This document shows positions 6,912 to 12,151 of a stretch of DNA of 12,151 nt, in pieces (position 1 is the first letter of the stretch; each line of letters opens with the position of its first letter). The notes under the pieces are model-generated. The model searched no databases. It was not told the DNA's origin and was given only the letters and a program-made list of their open reading frames with translations. The stretch spans positions 1 through 12,151 of the forward strand of contig WLHW01000036.1 of NCBI GenBank assembly GCA_009702525.1, written 5' to 3'. Source of the DNA: Actinomycetota bacterium. GTDB lineage: Bacteria; Actinomycetota; Actinomycetes; Nanopelagicales; Nanopelagicaceae. The position numbers were made by a program, and so were the translations under genes.

Positions 6912-8244
6912 CACGATACATCGCTAAGTCAGCGCGCTTGAGCAAATCGGTCTGGCCATTATTTGCGGCCACACCGATGCTGACTCCAATAAGAATCTCG
7001 TCGCTGTTAATACGAAATGGATAACTTAGGGTTGCACGAAGCGCTAATGCGATCTCCATCGCCGATTCATTACTTCCTTCGTAAAGGATTCCAAACTCAT
7101 CACCACCAAGGCGTGCCAAAAGCGCTGTGCTTGGAAGCGCTCGACTAAACCGCAGTGCAACCTGCTGCAGAACTTGATCTCCAGTCTCATGACCGTGTGC
7201 ATCATTGACGGGCTTAAAACCATCGAGATCCAGAAGCAGTAACGCACCATCCTTAGCTACGAAGTTTTCAATTTCAGATATCAAGCGACGACGGTTAGGT
7301 AAGCCCGTTAGCTCATCGGTACGCGCCAGAATTCTTTCGTGCCCAATATTTTTAGCAGCCCTGAGTGCAATAGTCATTCGGATGAAGGCGAGGAGCAAAG
7401 TAATAATTGCTGGCAACAAAACAAAATTTGGAAAGTATCCTGGCTTAAGTGCTATTGCTGCAAGCAGAGTGGCGCTTAAGAAAATAGATAAGGCAATTAG
7501 AATCGGGTTAATTCCGTGGTCTACAGTTGCATCACCTTTATGGTGCCACAAACTATCTGATATCAAGAGTAAGCCGACTAACCATCCATCATCCATGATT
7601 CCGCCGAAGTTGTATGTTCCTTGCATCGTGAATGCCAGATAGAGAAAATCGGTAGCCGCAAATGTAAAAATGCCGGCGGTAAGTATGACGCCGGACTTAG
7701 AAAAGCCTTGCGATGCAACTAGTGAGAGTGTGATGGAAGCAAGAATCAAATCAGCAATAGGGTAGCTGACTGCAAAAAAGCTGCCCTGCAAGTCTCCGCC
7801 TAAATGGGGCAGCAGTGGCTTTAGGACTAAGGCGGTTCCTAATGAGCTTAAACCGAGGCCAAATATTGAGGCATCAAAGATTTCCAGTAAGGAGAGTTTT
7901 CTACTGGGAGAAATAAGACGAGAGATTCCAATAATTGCTGGTGGATAAAAAAGGAGGTATGCACTATTTGAAAGCATTTGTGTTGAAATTGAAATAATTT
8001 TAAACGTTGAAAGACTAGATAAAAGTGAGCCTGTAAGCCATAAAAAAAGGGCGATAGCAATAAGGGGTTGTGCAAATGGATCACTAATTTTCGGTGCAGA
8101 TAGTGTGGAAATTATTGCACAGAGCACAATTGCGTTATAGAGAAAAAGCTCACTCACAACTCCCTTTAAATCTGACGTGAGGTTAAGCCCAATATGTATA
8201 AAAAGGAGCAAAGGTCCTATAGCTCTTATGATGCCAGTGCGCAT
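6877..8244 (-). CDS. Membrane-bound diguanylate cyclase (about 10 TM segments + GGDEF domain, no I-site)
   Basis: A 455-residue protein predicted to make cyclic di-GMP from two GTP. Residues 1 to about 300 form roughly ten hydrophobic segments, an integral-membrane sensor region that I cannot assign to a named MASE or 7TM family. The GGDEF domain begins near residue 308 with DELTGLPNRR. It carries the intact active-site motif GGDEF at 380-384 and ends with LKRADLAMYRAKREG. The allosteric RxxD I-site expected just before the active site is absent: the equivalent residues read P-S-T-A. The usual GxNR-type ending after AKREG is replaced by a short tail encoded in the 35-bp overlap with the photolyase. 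There is no EAL or HD-GYP domain. The ATG (8242-8244) lacks a Shine-Dalgarno but has TAGATT 6 nt upstream, so it is probably leaderless. Its signal and its target are unknown. Confidence 0.92.
   Translation of the reverse strand: MRTGIIRAIGPLLLFIHIGLNLTSDLKGVVSELFLYNAIVLCAIISTLSAPKISDPFAQPLIAIALFLWLTGSLLSSLSTFKIISISTQMLSNSAYLLFYPPAIIGISRLISPSRKLSLLEIFDASIFGLGLSSLGTALVLKPLLPHLGGDLQGSFFAVSYPIADLILASITLSLVASQGFSKSGVILTAGIFTFAATDFLYLAFTMQGTYNFGGIMDDGWLVGLLLISDSLWHHKGDATVDHGINPILIALSIFLSATLLAAIALKPGYFPNFVLLPAIITLLLAFIRMTIALRAAKNIGHERILARTDELTGLPNRRRLISEIENFVAKDGALLLLDLDGFKPVNDAHGHETGDQVLQQVALRFSRALPSTALLARLGGDEFGILYEGSNESAMEIALALRATLSYPFRINSDEILIGVSIGVAANNGQTDLLKRADLAMYRAKREGLGVCRL
6907..6928. terminator. 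Possible hairpin at convergent photolyase/GGDEF 3' ends
   Basis: CTTAGC (6907-6912) pairs with GCTAAG (6923-6928) across a 10-nt loop. GCG at 6904-6906 can add to the stem with CGC at 6933-6935 after a bulge. The hairpin straddles the photolyase TAG (6909-6911). There is no T-run on either side, so this is at best a weak bidirectional termination or processing site. Confidence 0.25.
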
Positions 8245-8250
8245 TTACTC

Positions 8251-8256
8251 AATCTA
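8251..8256 (-). promoter_or_regulatory. Probable leaderless -10 element of the GGDEF gene
   Basis: On the - strand TAGATT is followed by GAGTAA and then the ATG, so a transcript starting 6 nt after the -10 would begin at the start codon. The hexamer fits the actinobacterial TANNNT pattern and is identical to the one before the esterase gene. No convincing -35 is visible, and no ribosome binding site is present. Confidence 0.45.
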
Positions 8257-8285
8257 AGTCAGAGGAAATGTGAGAACGAATAGGG

Positions 8286-8314
8286 AAAGCCCCACCTATA
8301 AAAAGTGGGGCTTT
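8286..8314 (-). terminator. Rho-independent-like terminator after the secreted coiled-coil protein gene
   Basis: A 10-bp perfect stem (AAAGCCCCAC 8286-8295 with GTGGGGCTTT 8305-8314) has a 9-nt loop. It begins 17 nt past the TAA of the - strand gene that ends at 8332. On the - strand the stem ends in CTTT followed by CCCTATTCG, so the T-tract is short. It separates that gene from the downstream GGDEF gene, whose own start is about 40 bp further on. Confidence 0.7.
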
Positions 8315-8331
8315 GGCCTAAAGATTAAGAG

Positions 8332-8973
8332 CTAGAAGCCCTTGCTGCAGAGCAGCTGGGCATTAGACAGACCGTTTGTTAAATCAGCTTTGAGGTTTTC
8401 GTAAGAAGCAGCAGCTTGGACTTTAAAATTCTCGATTCGAGTGATTGCGCGCTGTACTGCACCTGTAGAACCGGAAACTTTAGAAACCGTTGCAATTGCT
8501 TTATTGTAATTAGCAATCGCACTTTCATAAGCTGCGATATTCAATTTATTTTTGGCAAGGTTGGCTGTATCGGCCTTTAGCGCAGCTAATTTTGAATTCG
8601 AGTCTGCAACTTTTGCTTTATACGCGTCGATTTCAATAAGCGAATCTGCCAATACTTTATTCTGGGCAGCGATTTCGGCATCAAAACCGGCAATAGCTTT
8701 ATCTGTAGAGATCTTTGCGGCAGGAAGCGTAGCCTTGGCAGTGATATAACTAGCCGCCATTGTGAGGCAGTCAGTTGAAAGCCAGGTTAATTTGCTGCTT
8801 GTAGTCAATGGATTCTTTGCACATTTATATGTTCCGTTAGCAGTCTTATTCAGGGTCCCGGCTTTTGTGCAAGCGACTCCATTAGTAATTTTGACGGCGG
8901 CATTAGCCGGGGTGGCAATCAACACACCGCTAGCAACTACGAGAGCTACAGTGAGAGAAGCAAATTTACGCAT
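8332..8973 (-). CDS. Secreted protein of unknown function: N-terminal two-cysteine motif and long coiled coil
   Basis: Start chosen at the ATG 8971-8973 (213 residues) because a strong ribosome binding site, GGAGGT at 8986-8981, lies 7 nt upstream and a clean signal peptide follows (residues 1-25, cleavage at ANA/AV). A 15-residue TTG-initiated extension to 9018 would bury that signal. The mature N-terminus has C35 and C51 in a GxxCTKAGT...GTYKCAKN arrangement plus W64. This resembles small motifs I associate with secreted actinobacterial proteins, but I cannot name the family. Residues of about 75-200 are Ala/Lys/Asp/Asn-rich with heptad-like hydrophobic spacing and no proline in the long stretches, suggesting a helical hairpin or coiled coil. 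C69 and C209 bracket it and could be disulfide-linked. It is monocistronic with its own terminator. It is probably an extracellular or surface structural protein; its function is unknown. Confidence 0.8.
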   Translation of the reverse strand: MRKFASLTVALVVASGVLIATPANAAVKITNGVACTKAGTLNKTANGTYKCAKNPLTTSSKLTWLSTDCLTMAASYITAKATLPAAKISTDKAIAGFDAEIAAQNKVLADSLIEIDAYKAKVADSNSKLAALKADTANLAKNKLNIAAYESAIANYNKAIATVSKVSGSTGAVQRAITRIENFKVQAAASYENLKADLTNGLSNAQLLCSKGF

Positions 8974-8980
8974 GTTAAAA

Positions 8981-8986
8981 ACCTCC
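8981..8986 (-). promoter_or_regulatory. Ribosome binding site that fixes the start of the secreted protein
   Basis: On the - strand GGAGGT is followed by TTTTAAC (7 nt) and the ATG. It is the strongest Shine-Dalgarno match in the window, while several neighbours appear leaderless, so this gene is probably translated at a high rate. TACGAT at 9008-9003 is a possible -10 that would give a leader of about 23 nt, but no -35 is convincing. Confidence 0.75.
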
Positions 8987-9052
8987 ATTGAATTATCTGG
9001 CAATCGTAGCGATACCAACCTTAAAAACTCCTGTTAAACCGCGCTAAAACCT

Positions 9053-9073
9053 CAAAATTGGCGGTGAATTTTG
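9053..9073 (-). terminator. Weak AT-rich hairpin after the SDR gene (possible operon terminator)
   Basis: CAAAATT (9053-9059) pairs perfectly with AATTTTG (9067-9073) across a 7-nt loop. On the - strand it lies 12 nt after the SDR stop and is followed by AGGTTTT, giving a short T-run. The stem has a single G-C pair, so termination would be weak. It could equally be an operator-like inverted repeat upstream of the secreted protein gene. Confidence 0.35.
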
Positions 9074-9085
9074 GAATAACGAGCT

Positions 9086-9853
9086 CTAACGGCGCTGTTT
9101 AATGCGCACATTCATTCCAACTTTTCTAACAAGCGATCGTGGGACCACGGTAAGAATAAATGTCAAAATTCGATATTGCCAGCCTGGAACCGAGACGGCC
9201 TTGCCAGCCAGAGCATCGCTCCATGATGTAGCAACTAAGGCATCGGCATCCAGCCACATAAATGCAGGCAAGCCCTTCATCGACATCCGACCACGCTGAT
9301 GAAATTCAGTGCGAGTAAAGCCAGGGCATAACGCGCTTATCCGAACCCCTGTGCCGGCTAACTCGGTATTGAGCGATTCAGAGAAGACCGTCAGATATGA
9401 CTTTGACGCGCTGTATGTACCACCCGCGATCCACCCTGCGACGGAGGAAACATTAATAATAACGCCCTTATTGCGCGCTTTCATTGAGGGTAAAACACAG
9501 TGCGTCAGGCGCATGGGCGTACGTACCAACACATTTAACATCTCTTGCTCAACGACTAAATCACTAACGGTAAATGATTTATTGATTCCAAAACCCGCAT
9601 TATTAATCAAAACATCGATCTCATTCTGACGCATAAAATCTTCAACTAGTGTGCATCCCGCATCTGTCGCTAAATCTGCTCGGAGAATGTGAGTTTTAAC
9701 CCCAAAGTTCTTTTCTAGCCCTTGAGCTCTTTCGGCCAAACGTTCTGCATCTCTAGCAACTAAAACTATGTTGTAGTTATTTGCAGCTAGTAAGCGAGTA
9801 AAACTCTCACCGATTCCAGAAGTAGCTCCGGTAACCAAAGCCCATGTTTGCAT
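9086..9853 (-). CDS. Short-chain dehydrogenase/reductase (SDR family)
   Basis: A 255-residue classical SDR. The nucleotide-binding motif TGATSGIG is at residues 8-15, R34 after the second strand suggests NADP(H) preference, D60 ends the DL motif, NNAG is at 84-87, and N107, S137, Y147 and K151 form the catalytic set (YSASK). The Ser-to-Tyr distance of 10 is about three residues shorter than in FabG-type enzymes. The C-terminal 40 residues are hydrophobic and basic (ILTFILTVVPRSLVRKVG), which may bring the enzyme to the membrane or a lipidic substrate. The ATG is 7 nt after the GMC gene stop, with AGGGG overlapping that stop as ribosome binding site, so it is the last gene of the operon. The substrate is unknown; membership of the DltE/YqjQ-like SDR group is only an impression. 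Confidence 0.9.
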   Translation of the reverse strand: MQTWALVTGATSGIGESFTRLLAANNYNIVLVARDAERLAERAQGLEKNFGVKTHILRADLATDAGCTLVEDFMRQNEIDVLINNAGFGINKSFTVSDLVVEQEMLNVLVRTPMRLTHCVLPSMKARNKGVIINVSSVAGWIAGGTYSASKSYLTVFSESLNTELAGTGVRISALCPGFTRTEFHQRGRMSMKGLPAFMWLDADALVATSWSDALAGKAVSVPGWQYRILTFILTVVPRSLVRKVGMNVRIKQRR

Positions 9854-9860
9854 TTTTCCC

Positions 9861-11531
9861 CTACTTAATTTTTAGTTGTCCGATAGCACCACTTGGAACA
9901 AATGGTTTATGCGGAGCGACCGGAGTCAATTTTCTATACACCTGGCCTTGGATAGGACGCGAATCTATCTCACCTTTATTGGGCCACAGGGATATCGCAC
10001 GCTCGGCTTGCGCAGTAATAGTTAAAGAGGGGTTCACGCCTAAATTAGCTGTAATTGTTGAACCATCTACGATGTGCAAGGTCGGATAGTTATACACGCG
10101 GTGATAAGGATCGATAACGCCATGGTCGGGGGAATCACCGATTACACACCCACCCACAAAGTGAGCAGTAAAAGGTGCGTCAATGAGATCGCCAATATGA
10201 CCCCCCGCAATGCCATCATGTTTAGCTGCGATGCGCTTAACAACCTCATTAGCTGCTGGGATGTAGGTAGCGTTTGGCTTTAATGGGTCATTAGTCGAGG
10301 TTAAATGCCAACCAAATAAACCGCGCTTACCCCGTACAGTTATTGATGAATCTACATTTTGCATTGTTAAAGCAATAAATGTTCGTTGGCTCCATCGGCG
10401 CACATTAAGGATTTTTCCAAGTAATGCTGGATTCGCTATGAATTGTCGCAACCAATGCTTACGGCGCGCACTCGATTTATATCCATCAGTCATAATGGTT
10501 TGCATAAGGCCCATGAAGTTACTGCCCTTGCCATAGCGCACGGCCTCGATATGAGTGTGCTCATCAGGAAAGAAAGAAGAAGTAATTGCGCTACCTTGGC
10601 TGAAATCAATTGTGGTGTCTTTCATCATTGCGCCAGTCAGGGCCTCACTATTTGTACGTGAGAGCTTTCCAAGATGATCAGATAGCTTTGGAAGATTCTT
10701 ACGCTTCATAGAATGTAGAAGTTTTTGCGTATTAAAAGTACCTGCAGCAACTATTACTTGGTCGGCTTTAAATTTTATATTAGAAGCAAAAGGATCATCG
10801 GTTCTCACCGCATTGATCACCCAGGTACCATCGCTATTTTCCTTGATTGATTTAACCGTTGTCATAGGGAAAACAGTTGCACCAGCTGATTCAGCTAATC
10901 CCAAATAATTTTTCGGTAAAGTATTTTTTGCATTGAATTGACAGCCAGTCATGCATGCACCACATTGCTGACAACCACTGCGTTCAGGACCTACGCCGCC
11001 AAAAAAAGGATCGGATGATTTAATACCTTGGCCTTCTCCAAAAAAGATACCCACTGGCGCCATTTGAAATGTATGACCAACTCCCATGTCATCAGCTACA
11101 TCTTTCATAGCTCGATCACTCGGTGAAAAATAAGGATTCTCTATTACACCTAACATGCGGCGTGCTTGGTCATACCAAGGCTCTAACTCAGATTTCCAAT
11201 CTGTAATACCTGCCCAGTGCGGATCATTAAAGTATTCATCGCCTGGTTGATACAAAGTATTTGCATAGACAAGTGAGCCACCTCCAACACCAGCACCCGC
11301 CAAAACCAAAACATCTGGTAGCACATGAATTCGCTGAATTCCATAACAACCTAGACCGGGCGCAAAGAGAAACCTGCGAAGTCGCCACGAAGTTTTAGGA
11401 AAATCTTTATCCTCGAAGCGGCGTCCAGCCTCTAGGACTGCAACGCTATAACCCTTTTCACGCAGTCGAAGCGCTGAAACTGAGCCACCAAAACCAGAAC
11501 CGATGATGACTACGTCGAACTCTCTCTTCAT
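9861..11531 (-). CDS. GMC-family FAD oxidoreductase, ChoD-like, with four-cysteine ferredoxin-like motif
   Basis: A 556-residue flavoprotein. The FAD dinucleotide motif GSGFGG is at residues 11-16, with the acidic ribose-binding residue in LEAGRRF. The second GMC motif AGAGVGGGSLVYANTL lies near 78-93. C187, C190, C193 and C197 make a Cx2Cx2Cx3C motif followed by NAKNTLPKNYL, as in mycobacterial ChoD-type proteins; the spacing is that of a 4Fe-4S ligand set. The C-terminal catalytic region holds H457 (AHFVGG) and N500 (GVNPS), the expected GMC His/Asn pair. No signal peptide is present. It would oxidise an alcohol group; sterols are one possibility, but the natural substrate is not evident, and ChoD homologues are often misnamed cholesterol oxidases. 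Its ATG directly abuts the stop of the upstream saccharopine dehydrogenase-like gene (0 nt), and the SDR follows after 7 nt. Confidence 0.92.
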   Translation of the reverse strand: MKREFDVVIIGSGFGGSVSALRLREKGYSVAVLEAGRRFEDKDFPKTSWRLRRFLFAPGLGCYGIQRIHVLPDVLVLAGAGVGGGSLVYANTLYQPGDEYFNDPHWAGITDWKSELEPWYDQARRMLGVIENPYFSPSDRAMKDVADDMGVGHTFQMAPVGIFFGEGQGIKSSDPFFGGVGPERSGCQQCGACMTGCQFNAKNTLPKNYLGLAESAGATVFPMTTVKSIKENSDGTWVINAVRTDDPFASNIKFKADQVIVAAGTFNTQKLLHSMKRKNLPKLSDHLGKLSRTNSEALTGAMMKDTTIDFSQGSAITSSFFPDEHTHIEAVRYGKGSNFMGLMQTIMTDGYKSSARRKHWLRQFIANPALLGKILNVRRWSQRTFIALTMQNVDSSITVRGKRGLFGWHLTSTNDPLKPNATYIPAANEVVKRIAAKHDGIAGGHIGDLIDAPFTAHFVGGCVIGDSPDHGVIDPYHRVYNYPTLHIVDGSTITANLGVNPSLTITAQAERAISLWPNKGEIDSRPIQGQVYRKLTPVAPHKPFVPSGAIGQLKIK

Positions 11532-12151
11532 TTAGACAACGATTCCAGTTGGATCCTCATCACGGATTTTCCATTCGGTTCCATATGAATCAAGTAAATC
11601 TAAAAATGGCTTTGCATCAAACCATTCAGGGCCTGCAACGCCTTCAGGTTTCCAGACTCCATTATGTATGAGCTCCATTGCTACAACTGGATTAACTGCT
11701 GTCTGCCACACAACTGCTTGATCTCCGTAGTGCTGCATGGACCATTCATTATCAACGACGTTATATAAATAACATGCATAGGGTTGACCCTCTTTATTGA
11801 GGCCCTTTACTAAAGCACCAGCACATGTTTTACCTTTCATACGTGAACCAAGGGTTGCAGGATCTGGCAATGATGCGGCAAGTAAATCACGCGGTGAAAC
11901 TGAAATTCCTTGAACATCAACATGGTCTTTGCGATCCATACCTAACATGTGAATTGTCTTCAACGTTGTGATGAACTGAGCGCCGAGGCCATACTTGAAG
12001 TTAACTTTCTTTGCATCGACTTTTTGAGGAATCAAAACAACTTCTTCATGTTCTACATTCACACACTCAACTGGTCCAATACCTTCAGGGAAATCAAAGG
12101 TTTCAATTTCACTAAAAGGCTCTGTTGTAAACCAACCGCGACCATCTTCCC
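11532..12151 (-). CDS. Saccharopine dehydrogenase / carboxynorspermidine synthase family protein, C-terminal half (5' end outside window)
   Basis: The frame is open to the right edge; the GTG at 12062-12060 is an internal valine codon, since conserved sequence continues upstream (GWFTTEPFSEIEFDFPEG, then IGPVECVNVEHEE). About 205 residues are visible, roughly half of a family member of about 400; the NAD(P)-binding Rossmann part is missing. Recognisable C-terminal features are SPRDLLAASLPDPATLG, MKGKTCAGALVKG, YLYNVVDN, YGDQAVVWQTAVNP, and the ending FDAKPFLDLLDSYGTEWKI. The family reduces or oxidises imine-linked amino acid conjugates (saccharopine in lysine metabolism, carboxynorspermidine or carboxyspermidine in polyamine synthesis). 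The fragment does not tell these apart. It is the first visible gene of a leftward operon; its TAA (11534-11532) is immediately followed by the GMC gene ATG. Confidence 0.88.
   Translation of the reverse strand, partial: EDGRGWFTTEPFSEIETFDFPEGIGPVECVNVEHEEVVLIPQKVDAKKVNFKYGLGAQFITTLKTIHMLGMDRKDHVDVQGISVSPRDLLAASLPDPATLGSRMKGKTCAGALVKGLNKEGQPYACYLYNVVDNEWSMQHYGDQAVVWQTAVNPVVAMELIHNGVWKPEGVAGPEWFDAKPFLDLLDSYGTEWKIRDEDPTGIVV

Noticed and set aside
7205..7642. 145-codon open frame on the + strand
   Set aside because: It lies wholly antisense to the GGDEF gene, whose motifs are intact. The translation is basic and low in recognisable features, and no promoter or ribosome binding site is seen.
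8974..9018. N-terminal 15-residue extension of the secreted protein from a TTG at 9018
   Set aside because: The ATG at 8973 has a GGAGGT site 7 nt upstream and begins a proper signal peptide; the extension would place 15 residues before it and has no ribosome binding site.
9309..9629. 106-codon + strand open frame opposite the SDR gene
   Set aside because: Antisense to conserved SDR motifs; no independent signals.
12060..12062. GTG as the start of the right-most gene
   Set aside because: The same frame stays open to the window edge and encodes conserved family sequence (GPVECVNVEHEE), so the GTG is an internal valine codon.
1..12151. CRISPR arrays, tRNA/rRNA genes, insertion sequences, att sites or toxin-antitoxin pairs
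   Set aside because: I saw no tandem direct repeats with spacers, no cloverleaf-like short gene in the small gaps, no transposase or integrase motifs and no paired small ORFs with support.

Overview
The window looks like a chromosomal segment of a free-living, streamlined, low-GC actinobacterium. The freshwater acI / Nanopelagicales type is my best guess. This rests on by-eye AT-richness, very short or negative intergenic gaps, apparently leaderless genes, an actinobacterial-style ChoD-like oxidoreductase, and a maltodextrin uptake operon in a small-genome layout. The taxonomic call is inference; no rRNA or marker gene is present. I see no mobile elements, CRISPR arrays, tRNAs or rRNAs, and no gene-free stretch longer than about 130 bases.

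Left third (1-4745, + strand): a maltose/maltodextrin operon. It holds the 3' end of a solute-binding protein gene (malE-like), a strong intercistronic hairpin, malF (with a long E. coli-like extracytoplasmic P2-type loop), malG, and a secreted GH13 alpha-amylase with a C-terminal Ig-like domain. The amylase would cut alpha-glucans outside the cell, MalE would capture the oligosaccharides, and MalFG would import them. No ATPase (MalK/MsiK) gene is present, so it must be supplied from elsewhere.

Middle (4720-8244): three genes packed with no slack. An esterase-D-type alpha/beta hydrolase (- strand) overlaps the amylase 3' end by 26 bp. It diverges from a class I DNA photolyase (phrB-like) across only 17 bp, probably with overlapping leaderless promoters. 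The photolyase overlaps by 35 bp the 3' end of a membrane diguanylate cyclase (about 10 predicted membrane segments plus GGDEF, no I-site).

Right third (8245-12151, - strand): a small secreted protein of unknown function, with paired cysteines and a long predicted coiled coil, has its own strong ribosome binding site and a terminator. Beyond it lies a tight operon, read leftward: the 3' half of a saccharopine dehydrogenase / carboxynorspermidine synthase family gene, a ChoD-like GMC flavoprotein with a four-cysteine ferredoxin-like motif, and a short-chain dehydrogenase. Gaps are 0 and 7 nt. These three oxidoreductases probably share a pathway, but the sequence does not show which.

There is no clear-cut new defence or mobile system here. 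The most interesting points are the unexplained LYS1-like/GMC/SDR operon, the Cys-bracketed secreted coiled-coil protein, the 17-bp bidirectional leaderless start region, and the malE-malF hairpin.
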